Source: Muribaculum sp.
GTDB lineage: Bacteria > Bacteroidota > Bacteroidia > Bacteroidales > Muribaculaceae
DNA: 50,242 nucleotides
Assembly: GCA_009775095.1 (NCBI GenBank)
Contig: VSOZ01000022.1
Location: 1 to 50,242, forward strand
Direction: 5' to 3'
This document shows, in pieces, positions 42,523-50,242 of this stretch; the stretch's first letter is position 1; each line of letters begins with the position of its first letter. The notes under the pieces are model-generated. The model was not told the DNA's origin and ran no database searches. It saw only the letters and a program-made list of their open reading frames with translations. The translations under genes were made by a program, and so were the position numbers.

Positions 42523-44681
42523 AAGACTCTGTCGTAAGCCTATGGCATCGTACGGCTTCGTTTGTTAAGAATCTTGTATGTCATCCGTTGAGGATGATTG
42601 ACAACGCGGTCGCGGGAGGTATGGGCGTGCAGCTGTTGACCCTCACGGTAGTAGTTGTAGCCATACTCGCTTTGTTTGCCGCGGTCATTGCGGTCTATAC
42701 GGTCATAGCCGAGGGTAGCGGATGCTTTGTTGGCTCGCGTCTGTGGAAGATGTATCACGTCTTTGTCGATCCGGGCAATGGCATGGAGGTTTCCGGCTCT
42801 TGGTCGTGGTGGAAGCGTATGGGTGTGATGTGTATCGGCATAACGGGGTCGATATTTTTCGGCGGACTGCTTATATCGACAATATCCAATATAATCGAAC
42901 GAAGGGTCGATGCGTTGAAGTCGGGACAGTTTCGCTACAGGCGTATAAAGGAGCATTTTATTATTCTCGGTTACGACGAGCTTGTGCCGAGCCTGATAAT
43001 GGACCTGCATAATGACGTTGCTACGTCGGATAGTCCCGTAGTGCTTATGACCGGACAGAATGTATCGACAGTCAAGGATATGCTGTTTTCGCAACTTGAC
43101 GATACCGTGGCGGGGAAGATAATAATATATTCAGGCAACATAAACTCCAAGGAGGACCTGTCGGGCTTGAATTTCAATGCGGCCAGAGAGGTATATGTGT
43201 TCGGTGAGGAGGGAGAGATAGGCCGCGACTCGAAAAACATAGAGTCGCTTCGCTATATCAACGAATTGCGTGACAGTCCGATACGTGATACTCCGCTCGT
43301 GACTTACGTACAGTTCAGCCGTATAACATCATACTCCAGCATACAGAAGTTTACTTTGCCCCCTGAATATTATATAAGGAAAGAGGTGCTCTACACCAAT
43401 GCCTCCAAGCCCAATCTGTATTACAGGCCGTTTAACTTCTATGAGTTGTGGAGCCGACGCATGTGGGGCTTGTATCGCGACGAGAAGACCCGGATGTCGT
43501 GTGATTACGACATATTGGATTTTGTACGCACCGGAGAATTGCTGAAAGATTTTGCGACTCAATCATCGGAGTATTACGTCCATCTTGTCATTGTCGGCTT
43601 TAACCGAATGGGGCGTGCATTGCTTCTTGAAGCGCTCAGAGTGTGTCACTATGCCAATTATGATGACAATCTGCCTCCCGAAAAGCGGATTAAGACACGC
43701 ATTACGGTTGTAGACCGTTTTATGGATAAACTGAAGGATACGTTTGAGGCGCAGTTCCCCAACATCGGGTCGCAGATATATGATATTGAGGTCGAGTATG
43801 TCAATGATGACATAAACTCGCCAAAGATGCGTAAGAATCTTGTCGACCGGAGCCGCGACATGTCGTGTAAGCTGACAGTGGCGATATGTGTCTATGAGCC
43901 TGACCTCGGACTGTCGATGGGTCTGTCGTTGCCGCCGGAAGTATACGAAAGCGATGCCCGTGTGCTTATACGTCAGGAGAAACTCAACGGCTTGGGGCAG
44001 TTTATCAACAATGACTTTGACGGGCGCTTCAAGAATGTGAAGATATTTGGCATGCATGCCGGCGGTATACGCAAGAAGGTCCTTGACGACAAGTTGGCGG
44101 CGTATATAAATTACAGTTACGAGTCATCGGGATTTATCGACCGTCTTTACAAAAAGTATCTTGCCAAGAAAAACGGCACATCGCTTCCGGCCGGCATGTC
44201 AAAACTGACGTTTGAGGAGGAGCAGGCCAAAGCTATGGCTTCATGGTACAAGTTGTCGGAGAACATGAAGTGGGCCAACCGCTATCAGCTCGACTGCTAT
44301 CCCAATTATTGCCATGTGTTCGGTTATGGCATCATTTCAGATAAGAATGCTGAAGCTATTGACTTGTCCGGAATTGATGAAGACGCTTTACGTATACCTA
44401 TGCGCATGGAGAAGTACAGATGGAATGCCGAACGTACAATCGACGGATGGCGCTACTCGCCCCGACGAAATAATCTGTATTTTCGGCATCATCTCATCAT
44501 TCCTTTTGCCGAAATGGAGAAAGACCCTGTATTGAAGAAGGATATATACAGAGACCGCGATGTCATTGACAATATGTCCAAGCTCCTTGCAATGGGCGGG
44601 TTCCGCATGGTAAAACTTGACAAAACATATGATTGTATTGTCAAATTTTGTAACGGACTCATATATTATAGCGAGCTGTAG
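42519..44681 (+). CDS. CASTOR/POLLUX-like ion channel with RCK and RyR domains
   Basis: 720 aa. Two membrane helices (about 37-63 and 101-126) flank a segment with VDPGN (83-87), which recalls the DSGN pore segment of CASTOR/POLLUX channels. From residue about 140 an RCK/TrkA-type Rossmann domain follows ('KEHFIILGYDELVPSLIMDL'), with a second at about 355 ('HLVIVGFNRMGRALLLEAL'). The C-terminal about 130 residues include 'LSENMKWANRYQLDCYP', 'EKYRWNAERTIDGWRYS' and 'DIYRDRDVIDNMSKLL', an RyR-like domain. Inference: a ligand-gated cation channel regulated by its own and the partner RyR domains. The 3' end overlaps the 3' end of the metallopeptidase gene by 16 nt. Confidence 0.8.
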   Translation: MKDSVVSLWHRTASFVKNLVCHPLRMIDNAVAGGMGVQLLTLTVVVVAILALFAAVIAVYTVIAEGSGCFVGSRLWKMYHVFVDPGNGMEVSGSWSWWKRMGVMCIGITGSIFFGGLLISTISNIIERRVDALKSGQFRYRRIKEHFIILGYDELVPSLIMDLHNDVATSDSPVVLMTGQNVSTVKDMLFSQLDDTVAGKIIIYSGNINSKEDLSGLNFNAAREVYVFGEEGEIGRDSKNIESLRYINELRDSPIRDTPLVTYVQFSRITSYSSIQKFTLPPEYYIRKEVLYTNASKPNLYYRPFNFYELWSRRMWGLYRDEKTRMSCDYDILDFVRTGELLKDFATQSSEYYVHLVIVGFNRMGRALLLEALRVCHYANYDDNLPPEKRIKTRITVVDRFMDKLKDTFEAQFPNIGSQIYDIEVEYVNDDINSPKMRKNLVDRSRDMSCKLTVAICVYEPDLGLSMGLSLPPEVYESDARVLIRQEKLNGLGQFINNDFDGRFKNVKIFGMHAGGIRKKVLDDKLAAYINYSYESSGFIDRLYKKYLAKKNGTSLPAGMSKLTFEEEQAKAMASWYKLSENMKWANRYQLDCYPNYCHVFGYGIISDKNAEAIDLSGIDEDALRIPMRMEKYRWNAERTIDGWRYSPRRNNLYFRHHLIIPFAEMEKDPVLKKDIYRDRDVIDNMSKLLAMGGFRMVKLDKTYDCIVKFCNGLIYYSEL

Positions 44682-45538
44682 CTACCCGAGAAGGTGTCGC
44701 CCTGCCGTATGTCGCCTGTGGCAAGACCTTTTTTAAGCCAGCGCATACGCTGGTCGGAGCGCCCGTGATTGAACGCGTCGGGCACCACATAGCCTTGTGC
44801 TTTCTTCTGAAGATAATCGTCGCCGATTACCGACGCGGTAGTTATGGCCTCTTCAAGGTCGCCCTCTTCAAGCGACTGAAACAGTCGGTTTTCATGGTAG
44901 CCCCACACTCCGGCAAGAAAATCGGCCTGTAGCTCGATTCTTACGCTCGTTTTGTTGGCCTCCTTTTCGCTCTGTCCGGCCATGGCCGAGTGGGCTTTGT
45001 CAAGTGTGCCGAGCAGGTGCTGCACATGGTGCCCGACTTCGTGGGCTATGACGTAGGCGTAGGCAAAGTCGCCGTCGGCGCCGAGAGTCTGTCGCATCCG
45101 GCTGAAAAATGACAGGTCGATATACAACTTTTCGTCGGCCAAACAGTAGAACGGTCCGGTCGACGCCGATGCGTTGCCGCAACCGCTTTGCACGGAGCCT
45201 GTAAATAAAACCAGTGTCGGGGGCCTGTAGGTGCGTCCGAGCTTGGCAAACTCTTCGGTCCACACATCTTCAGTCGATGCGAGTACCTGACGCGAGAAGC
45301 GTGCCAGTTCCTCCTCTTCGGCGGTAGGGGTGTAGGTCGCTTCGGATTCCTGCACGCCAAACATGCTTCCGCCGTTGCCTTTCACTACATCGAGCGGATT
45401 GCCGCCCATAACCCAATAAAGGATACCCATTATGATCATGCCGCCTATGCCGAGACCTCCGGCCTTCAGGGGGAGGGCTCCGCGTCTGCCTCGGCGGTCG
45501 TCGATGTTATTGCTTTCGCGTCGTCCGTTAAGTCGCAT
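44666..45538 (-). CDS. neutral zinc metallopeptidase (YpfJ family)
   Basis: 290 aa. One N-terminal membrane helix ('GGLGIGGMIIMGILYWVMGG', about 28-47) anchors a peptidase domain facing the periplasm. It contains 'SGCGNASASTGPFYCLADEKLYIDLSFF' (read as SGCGNASASTGPFYC and DEKLYIDLSFF) and the zinc site HEVGHH, followed by 'LQADFLAGVWGYHE'. This is the pattern of the PF04228 neutral zinc metallopeptidase family. Its substrate is unknown. The gene is monocistronic and overlaps the convergent channel gene by 16 nt. Confidence 0.92.
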   Translation of the reverse strand: MRLNGRRESNNIDDRRGRRGALPLKAGGLGIGGMIIMGILYWVMGGNPLDVVKGNGGSMFGVQESEATYTPTAEEEELARFSRQVLASTEDVWTEEFAKLGRTYRPPTLVLFTGSVQSGCGNASASTGPFYCLADEKLYIDLSFFSRMRQTLGADGDFAYAYVIAHEVGHHVQHLLGTLDKAHSAMAGQSEKEANKTSVRIELQADFLAGVWGYHENRLFQSLEEGDLEEAITTASVIGDDYLQKKAQGYVVPDAFNHGRSDQRMRWLKKGLATGDIRQGDTFSGSYSSL

Positions 45539-45574
45539 ATCGGTTAAATGTTGTTGTGATGTATTTAATACAAG

Positions 45575-45604
45575 TCAGGGAGCCTGTTGGTTTTGGCTCC
45601 CTGA
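45575..45604. terminator. hairpin between malic enzyme and metallopeptidase genes
   Basis: TCAGGGAGCC and GGCTCCCTGA form a 10-bp perfect stem, 27 nt after the malic enzyme stop. The U-tract is weak on the minus strand (CTTGTATTAAATA) but the stem itself is strong; it may work as a terminator for the malic enzyme gene. Confidence 0.6.
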
Positions 45605-45630
45605 CATTAATTTTTATATGTGGGCCTCTG

Positions 45631-47922
45631 TTACTTGTCATGGTCGTTGCCGATCTTTTCAAGCACGGCCGCGTCAAGTACGGCTACAGTAGCGAGGTTG
45701 ACAATGTCGCGTACTGTGGCGTCGACGTTGATGAAGTGTACGGGCTTGTTCAAACCCATCTGGATCGGGCCAATGGCTTCGGCGAGTCCCATCTCGAGCA
45801 TCATCTTATAGGCTGTGTTGGCCGCGCTGAGGTTGGGGAAGATGAGTGTGTTGACATCCTTGCCGTTCAAGCGGCTGAAGGGGAAGTTGGCGTCGCGCAC
45901 CTTCTTGTTGAGCGCATAATGTACCTGCATCTCGCCGTCGATGGGCAGATCGGGGTATAGTTTGTGCATCTTTTCGACAACTTTGTGTACAACCTGCGGC
46001 TCTTTCTCCTTGTTTGAGCCGAAGTTGGAGTATGACACCATCGCCATGACCGGCTCGTGGGCGAAATACTCGACCGAATTGCGGGCCAGACGTGCTATGT
46101 CGAGCAGGGTCTCCTCGTCGTTGTCGTGGTTTATCATCGTGTCGGCAAGGAAGTATACGCCTCGTTTTGTACGCATTATGTGCATTGTGGCGAAGTGGTT
46201 GTAGGTCGGTCTTATTCCTACGACTTCGCGAGCTATCTCGGCCGGGCTGTGGCTTCCGGAGTAGGTCCCGGCAAGCATGGCGTCGGCCTCGCCGCTCTCT
46301 ACCATCATCATGCCGAAGTAATTGCGGTCAAACATCATCTCAAGCGCCTCGGGGTAGGTCATGCCGTCGCGCTTGCGCTTTTCGGCCAGCGACATGGCGA
46401 AGCGTGAGCGTCGGTCAGCCTCGCGGTCGTGACGCAGGTTGACAATCTGTATGCCTTCGATGTTGAGACCGAGACGTGCGGCGCGCTTCTCGATCATCTC
46501 CTCGTTGCCGAGCAGTACGGGTATGCATATTCCGTCCTGATATGCGGTGACGGCGGCACGCAGCATGTTGTCGGTGTTGGCCTCGCCAAACACGACGCGT
46601 TTCGGATTGCGCTGGGCCTCCTCGGTGAAGCGGCGCATGAGCTTGTTGTCGTAGCCCATAAGCTGACGGAGTTTCTCATTGTAGGCGTCCCAGTCGGTGA
46701 TGGGACGCTTGGCCACGCCCGACTCCATAGCTCCGCGGGCCACTGCGGGCGCTACCGTGGTTATCAGGCGCGGGTCAAGGGGCTTGGGCAGTATGTAGTC
46801 GCGGCCGAAGTGCAGATCCGACATGCCGTAGGCTGCATTGACCACTGACGGCACGGCCTCTTTGGCGAGTGCGGCTATGGCCTTGACTGCCGAGAGTTTC
46901 ATGGCCTCGTTTATGGCCGTGGCTCCCGAGTCGAGGGCTCCGCGGAATATGTAGGGGAAGCCGAGCACGTTGTTTATCTGGTTGGGATAGTCGGAACGTC
47001 CGGTAGCGAAGATGAGGTCGGGGCGCGACTTCACGGCGAGGTCGTAAGCTATCTCCGGATCGGGATTGGCAAGAGCGAATACTATAGGCTTGTCGGCCAT
47101 TGACAGCAGCATTTCGGGTGTGACGACATCTTTCACCGAGAGACCGAGAAATACGTCGGCTCCCTGCATGGCTTCGGCCAAAGTGTTGAGGTCGCGCGTT
47201 GTGGCAAACTCTTTTTTCTGCGAGTTAAGGTCGGTGCGTTTGGTGTTGATCACGCCTTTGGAGTCGCACATGACCACGTTGGCCGGATTTACTCCGAGCG
47301 CAATGTAAAGTTTTGTACAGCTTACGGCTGCGGCTCCCGCGCCGTTGACCACGAGCTTGACGTCCTCGATTTTCTTGCCTTGTATCTCAAGTGCGTTAAG
47401 CAAGCCTGCGGCCGATATTATGGCTGTGCCGTGCTGGTCATCGTGCATGACCGGTATGTCGCACTCTTCTTTAAGACGACGTTCTATCTCGAAGCACTCG
47501 GGCGCCTTTATGTCCTCGAGGTTTATGCCGCCGAATGTCGGTGCGAGTGCTTTTACTATCTGTATGAATTTTTCGGGGTCTTTTTCGTTGACTTCTATGT
47601 CGAAGCAGTCAAGACCGGCAAAAATCTTGAAAAGCAGAGCTTTTCCCTCCATGACCGGTTTGCCGGCGAGGGCGCCTATGTCACCGAGGCCGAGTACTGC
47701 GGTGCCGTTGCTTATTACGGCCACGAGATTGCCTTTGTTGGTGTATTCGTAAGCGTCTTGCGGTCGCTGTTCGATTTCCAGACACGGATATGCCACTCCC
47801 GGTGAGTAGGCGAGTGCCAAGTCCTGTTGTGAGGAGTAGGGCACAGTAGGTATGACTTCGATTTTTCCCGGCTTGCCCTCGCGGTGATATTCGAGGGCCA
47901 TTTCTTTGGTTACTTTTGACAT
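45631..47922 (-). CDS. maeB: NADP-dependent malic enzyme with phosphotransacetylase-like domain
   Basis: 763 aa. Residues about 1-420 are malic enzyme, with 'YSPGVAYPCLEI', 'HDDQHGTAIISAAGLLNAL' and 'LVVNGAGAAAVSCTKLYIALG' (read as VVNGAGAAAVSC). Residues about 430-763 are a phosphotransacetylase-like C-terminal domain ('GEANTDNMLRAAVTAY', 'FADTMIN' region), which is usually regulatory, sensing acetyl-CoA, rather than catalytic. It converts malate to pyruvate plus CO2, supplying NADPH. It has its own promoter and a hairpin downstream. The length matches E. coli MaeB. Confidence 0.95.
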   Translation of the reverse strand: MSKVTKEMALEYHREGKPGKIEVIPTVPYSSQQDLALAYSPGVAYPCLEIEQRPQDAYEYTNKGNLVAVISNGTAVLGLGDIGALAGKPVMEGKALLFKIFAGLDCFDIEVNEKDPEKFIQIVKALAPTFGGINLEDIKAPECFEIERRLKEECDIPVMHDDQHGTAIISAAGLLNALEIQGKKIEDVKLVVNGAGAAAVSCTKLYIALGVNPANVVMCDSKGVINTKRTDLNSQKKEFATTRDLNTLAEAMQGADVFLGLSVKDVVTPEMLLSMADKPIVFALANPDPEIAYDLAVKSRPDLIFATGRSDYPNQINNVLGFPYIFRGALDSGATAINEAMKLSAVKAIAALAKEAVPSVVNAAYGMSDLHFGRDYILPKPLDPRLITTVAPAVARGAMESGVAKRPITDWDAYNEKLRQLMGYDNKLMRRFTEEAQRNPKRVVFGEANTDNMLRAAVTAYQDGICIPVLLGNEEMIEKRAARLGLNIEGIQIVNLRHDREADRRSRFAMSLAEKRKRDGMTYPEALEMMFDRNYFGMMMVESGEADAMLAGTYSGSHSPAEIAREVVGIRPTYNHFATMHIMRTKRGVYFLADTMINHDNDEETLLDIARLARNSVEYFAHEPVMAMVSYSNFGSNKEKEPQVVHKVVEKMHKLYPDLPIDGEMQVHYALNKKVRDANFPFSRLNGKDVNTLIFPNLSAANTAYKMMLEMGLAEAIGPIQMGLNKPVHFINVDATVRDIVNLATVAVLDAAVLEKIGNDHDK

Positions 47923-48018
47923 GTTATATTCTTTTAGTCTGATTGCATTCTGTTAGCTGAAACGCGCTTAAAGTAACATAAATATTCTCTTTTGAGGCTA
48001 TCTAATTACATTCTGCTG

Positions 48019-48026
48019 CAAAATTA
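48019..48026 (-). promoter_or_regulatory. -7 promoter box of the malic enzyme gene
   Basis: TAATTTTG on the minus strand fits TAnnTTTG. It lies 96 nt upstream of the ATG at 47922, implying a longish 5' UTR with no obvious structure. Confidence 0.5.
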
Positions 48027-48112
48027 TAAAAAATATATGGTGTAATTATGTTTTTTGCGATGTTTTTATGAAAAAAACGAAAAATGCAGCCAAATAGTTT
48101 AACAACGGCCTC

Positions 48113-49345
48113 TCAGTTCTCGTCCAGACGTCGGCGCATGTAGAAGTGGCGTGTAAAGAGCAGAAACAGCAGTGTGCCGGCGCATTGCATGGCGGCAGTG
48201 ACCCAGAATGCCGCCGAGTAGCTTATGTACTCCACAAGAAAACCTCCGAGCAGTATGCCTATGCCCATGCCGAGGTCCCACGATATGAGTATCGACGAGT
48301 TAGCCGTGCCGCGTTGGTCATGACGCGCTACCTTTATAAACATATTTAGAAATGCGGGATACATCTGCCCGTTGCCGAGACCCACGAGTAGAGCCGACAG
48401 GTAGAAACTCCATTCTCCGAGAGCGAGGGCAAAGAGGGTGTAGCCGGCCAGCGACAGCAGGACTCCGCGGGCGCAATTGTGGGTTATCTTGCCGGCGCGT
48501 AACGACTTGGAGCCGTACAGCCGCGATATGAACAGTCCGCCCGAGAGCATCATGAAGAAGATGCCGGTGCCGTCGGTCACTCCGAGCTCCTCCTGTCCGT
48601 ATATGGCCACATAGTTGCTCATGATGCCCCAACACAGACCAAACAACGTTATGTTGACTGCCATGAGCCATGCCCGTCCGAGAAAGAAGTGGTCGAGGCT
48701 CATCTTGGGCTTGTTTTTTACCAGCTCTCTTGCGGGTATTTTGACGCGGGAGGTGCATATGAAGCCGGCGAGGGCCAGCACAAGCGATATCCAGAAGAGC
48801 AGCGGGAAGTTGCCGGTCACGGAGTATATGTATATGCCGGCCGACGGCGCTATGGCCATGGCCAGATTGTTGCTCAGTCCGTAGAACCCGATGCCTTCGT
48901 TGCGGCGCGAGGAGGGCAGCACGTCGATGGCTACTGTGCTATTGGCAACTGTGGCGGCTCCGAACGGTATGCCGTGCATGGTGCGTACGATGGCAAACAT
49001 AAGCAGGGTGCCGGCGCCGATGTAGCCCGCGAAGCATACGAAAAACACGAAAAAGCACAGCATGAGCACTTTCTTGCGGTTAAAGCTGTCGACCATGAAG
49101 CCGCTGAACGGCCTTATCATCAGCGTAGCCACGACATAGCCCGACAGCACAATGCCTATCGTGTCCTTGTCGGCCATGAAGCGGTCGTTGAGATAGAGCG
49201 GCAATAGGGGAGCGAGCAGATAGAATGCAAAAAACAGCAGGAAGTTGCTGCACATCACTTTCAGGTAGTCGGAGTTCCATAGTTTCTCTTGGGCGTCAGC
49301 CGTTGTCGATGCGGGAAGTTCCCCGGGAGTCATATCGTCATTCAT
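48113..49345 (-). CDS. MFS transporter
   Basis: 410 aa membrane protein with 12 predicted helices. I chose the ATG at 49345 (MNDDMTPGELPAS), 29 nt after the -7 box; an in-frame ATG at 49375 lies within that box. Motif A-like 'LSGYVVATLMIRPFSGFMVDSFNRKKVL' (helices 2-3; read as RPFSGFMVDSFNRKKVL) and 'GMHGIPFGAATVANSTVAI'-like helix 4-5 region ('TMHGIPFGAATV') indicate a drug/metabolite efflux or sugar MFS protein. The substrate cannot be predicted. It is the last gene before the putative mobile-element end. Confidence 0.88.
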   Translation of the reverse strand: MNDDMTPGELPASTTADAQEKLWNSDYLKVMCSNFLLFFAFYLLAPLLPLYLNDRFMADKDTIGIVLSGYVVATLMIRPFSGFMVDSFNRKKVLMLCFFVFFVCFAGYIGAGTLLMFAIVRTMHGIPFGAATVANSTVAIDVLPSSRRNEGIGFYGLSNNLAMAIAPSAGIYIYSVTGNFPLLFWISLVLALAGFICTSRVKIPARELVKNKPKMSLDHFFLGRAWLMAVNITLFGLCWGIMSNYVAIYGQEELGVTDGTGIFFMMLSGGLFISRLYGSKSLRAGKITHNCARGVLLSLAGYTLFALALGEWSFYLSALLVGLGNGQMYPAFLNMFIKVARHDQRGTANSSILISWDLGMGIGILLGGFLVEYISYSAAFWVTAAMQCAGTLLFLLFTRHFYMRRRLDEN

Positions 49346-49374
49346 ATTATAATATGTAATGTGAAAATGCGTCA

Positions 49375-49382
49375 CAAAATTA
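49375..49382 (-). promoter_or_regulatory. -7 promoter box of the MFS gene
   Basis: TAATTTTG on the minus strand fits TAnnTTTG and precedes the chosen ATG (49345) by 29 nt. No TTTG -33. Confidence 0.55.
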
Positions 49383-49422
49383 CTAAATAATCACGTATAA
49401 GCGATAGCTGTGAAATAAATTC

Positions 49423-49432
49423 GTATCTTTGC
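49423..49432. other. CTnDOT-type attachment core (candidate att site)
   Basis: GTATCTTTGC fits GTAnnTTTGC, the core recognised by IntDOT-type tyrosine recombinases of Bacteroides conjugative transposons. Normal genes and spacers lie on its left. On its right are about 810 bases without a convincing gene and with several long inverted repeats. The same bases also read as a plus-strand -7 box (TATCTTTG), so the match alone is not proof. Confidence 0.5.
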
Positions 49433-49654
49433 ATCGAGAAGTTACGAAAAGAGTGTAATTTATTGGAAATGAGCGTAGGTTAATTGCTCTTGATAGTAAT
49501 AGGTTACGATTTAGTTAGTTATCTACTGCATTATCCTTCTGCGCGTTGCGTAACCTTCAAAGAACTCTTCGTATGCAAAAGTAGCTATTTAATTCGAGAT
49601 TTTGATATAAACTCCCGTTTTTTATCCCCTCATTCATAAGAATTTTCCGTAAAA

Positions 49655-49720
49655 GCGGTATTGTCCGTCGGCACACCATTGCCCAAAACGAGTTTGGAAC
49701 AAACGTGTGCCGACTACCGC
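49655..49720. repeat. long imperfect stem-loop
   Basis: GCGGTA (49655-49660) and GTCGGCACAC (49667-49676) are complementary to GTGTGCCGAC (49705-49714) and TACCGC (49715-49720). The stem has 16 pairs interrupted by a 6-nt bulge, and CCAAA/TTTGG pair again inside the loop. It lies in the non-coding right end. Confidence 0.7.
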
Positions 49721-49730
49721 ATAGCTGGAG

Positions 49731-49792
49731 AAAAGGGCATTGCCTCACGCCTAAACGATGTTTAGACAGATGAAGCAATGCCCCTTTCTTTT
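49731..49792. terminator. bidirectional terminator with inner hairpin
   Basis: GGGCATTGC (49735-49743) pairs with GCAATGCCC (49775-49783). Inside lies CTAAAC-GAT-GTTTAG (49751-49765). T-runs follow on both strands (CTTTCTTTT on plus, TTTTCT on minus). It would end a minus-strand transcript from the promoter at 50177-50184. Confidence 0.65.
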
Positions 49793-49887
49793 GCGCCTAT
49801 GCCAAGAGGTGCTTTTACGGGTTTTCAAATGATTTTTCTTTTTTCGCTGTCTCTTTTGCCGGAAGCGGAAAGTGAATGCAGAGTGTG

Positions 49888-50127
49888 TCAGCCTGCCCCA
49901 TGAATGAAACAGGCGCCCACACACAGCCGGACAAACCGGGAAGAATGATTGTTGCCACCCGGCTGAACAAGTTCCGTCGGATCGGAAACAATCATACTTC
50001 CTTTGTTGTGGTTTGCCCTTTTCACGCTTCCGGTGATGTCTTTTTCCTTTTGGTGATTCTTTTTTTTACGGATTTTCCCCTGAAGTTTTTTTCTACACAA
50101 TCTGCCTCTGTTTTCGTTTACCTCCAT
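49888..50127 (-). CDS. possible small basic protein
   Basis: 79 codons from the ATG at 50127 (MEVNENRGRLCRKKLQGKIR). It is very Lys/Arg-rich at first, then of no recognisable character, and part of it runs through a long inverted repeat (49940-50000), which argues against coding. A -7 box (50177-50184) lies upstream and a terminator (49731-49792) downstream, so the stretch is probably transcribed, perhaps as a non-coding RNA. I do not recognise the protein. Confidence 0.25.
   Translation of the reverse strand: MEVNENRGRLCRKKLQGKIRKKKNHQKEKDITGSVKRANHNKGSMIVSDPTELVQPGGNNHSSRFVRLCVGACFIHGAG
49940..50000. repeat. 17-bp imperfect inverted repeat
   Basis: GAAGAATGATTGTTGCC (49940-49956) and GGAAACAATCATACTTC (49984-50000) are inverted copies with 15 of 17 matches and a 27-nt centre. 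Such repeats occur at transfer origins and regulatory RNAs; which applies here is open. Confidence 0.6.
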
Positions 50128-50176
50128 TTTGCGCCTTTCAGTAAGCCGCATCAGTCAGTCATTTTCGTTCTGGGCG

Positions 50177-50184
50177 CAAAGGTA
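50177..50184 (-). promoter_or_regulatory. -7 promoter box in the right-end non-coding region
   Basis: TACCTTTG on the minus strand fits TAnnTTTG. An inverted repeat TTTGCGCC (50128-50135) / GGCGCAAA (50173-50180) overlaps its downstream side. Confidence 0.45.
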
Positions 50185-50242
50185 ATTCCGGGATTGGACG
50201 GGAAAGCAAGGTCAAGCCTCCTGTTTTCGGTAAAAATCTCCA

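Noticed and set aside
49557..49778. 73-codon minus-strand frame in the right-end spacer
   Set aside because: It crosses a 16-pair stem-loop and a terminator and contains no recognisable domain, so it is unlikely to be coding.
1..50242. CRISPR array, rRNA genes, insertion sequences
   Set aside because: I looked for regularly spaced repeats, conserved rRNA segments and transposase motifs (DDE, HUH) and saw none within the window.

Overview
The window looks like chromosomal DNA from a Bacteroidales bacterium, possibly Muribaculaceae (family placement is an inference). Three things support this. About a dozen genes or operons are preceded by the Bacteroidetes -7 box TAnnTTTG, two of them with a TTTG -33 box 20 nt upstream. 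The gene families are typical of the group (DUF4836 lipoprotein, DUF6291, argR-GNAT-argG-argC-argD-proC, ilvD-ilvB-ilvN-thioesterase-ilvC, GH43/GH8/GH115 glycan enzymes). The coding DNA is moderately GC-rich with AT-rich spacers.

Layout. 0.2-3.6 kb: a plus-strand lipoprotein/ABC ATPase/FtsX-like permease cassette. 3.5-8.1 kb: the minus-strand operon hisG-hisD-hisC-hisB, preceded by a His-rich leader peptide and a terminator/antiterminator pair. 8.2-10.8 kb: a secreted GH43-CBM-GH8 fusion predicted to act on xylan. 11-13.2 kb: a DUF6291 gene, a spacer with five small hairpins, and a radical-SAM/TonB pair. 13.3-14.5 kb: sdaA. 14.5-29 kb: an almost gapless minus-strand series that starts with the arginine/proline genes and continues through ssb, lpxB, a DUF4062-STAND-like ATPase, a GH20 hexosaminidase, a carbonic anhydrase, a phosphatase and a MATE pump. 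29-34.6 kb: a visibly AT-richer stretch with a GH115 alpha-glucuronidase and a TIR-WD40 protein. 34.8-41 kb: the branched-chain amino acid operon ilvD-ilvB-ilvN-thioesterase-ilvC, preceded by an Ile/Leu/Val-rich leader peptide and attenuator. 41-49.4 kb: a repetitive secreted protein, a RyR-domain protein overlapping a CASTOR/POLLUX-like channel with a second RyR domain, a zinc metallopeptidase, malic enzyme and an MFS transporter. 49.4-50.2 kb: non-coding DNA rich in inverted repeats, beginning at a CTnDOT-type integration core, probably the end of an integrative conjugative element that continues beyond the window.

The most notable readings are these. (1) Two independent leader-peptide attenuators (his and ilv) share one geometry, and in both the terminator and antiterminator pairings can be traced base by base. 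(2) Three loci have architectures linked to bacterial conflict or signalling systems: TIR-WD40, DUF4062-ATPase, and the two-gene RyR/CASTOR-like channel. (3) There is a probable ICE end at the right edge. The his, arg and ilv operons are housekeeping biosynthesis, and GH43-GH8 and GH115 could cooperate in glucurono(arabino)xylan breakdown. No rRNA, tRNA, CRISPR array or insertion sequence was recognised.
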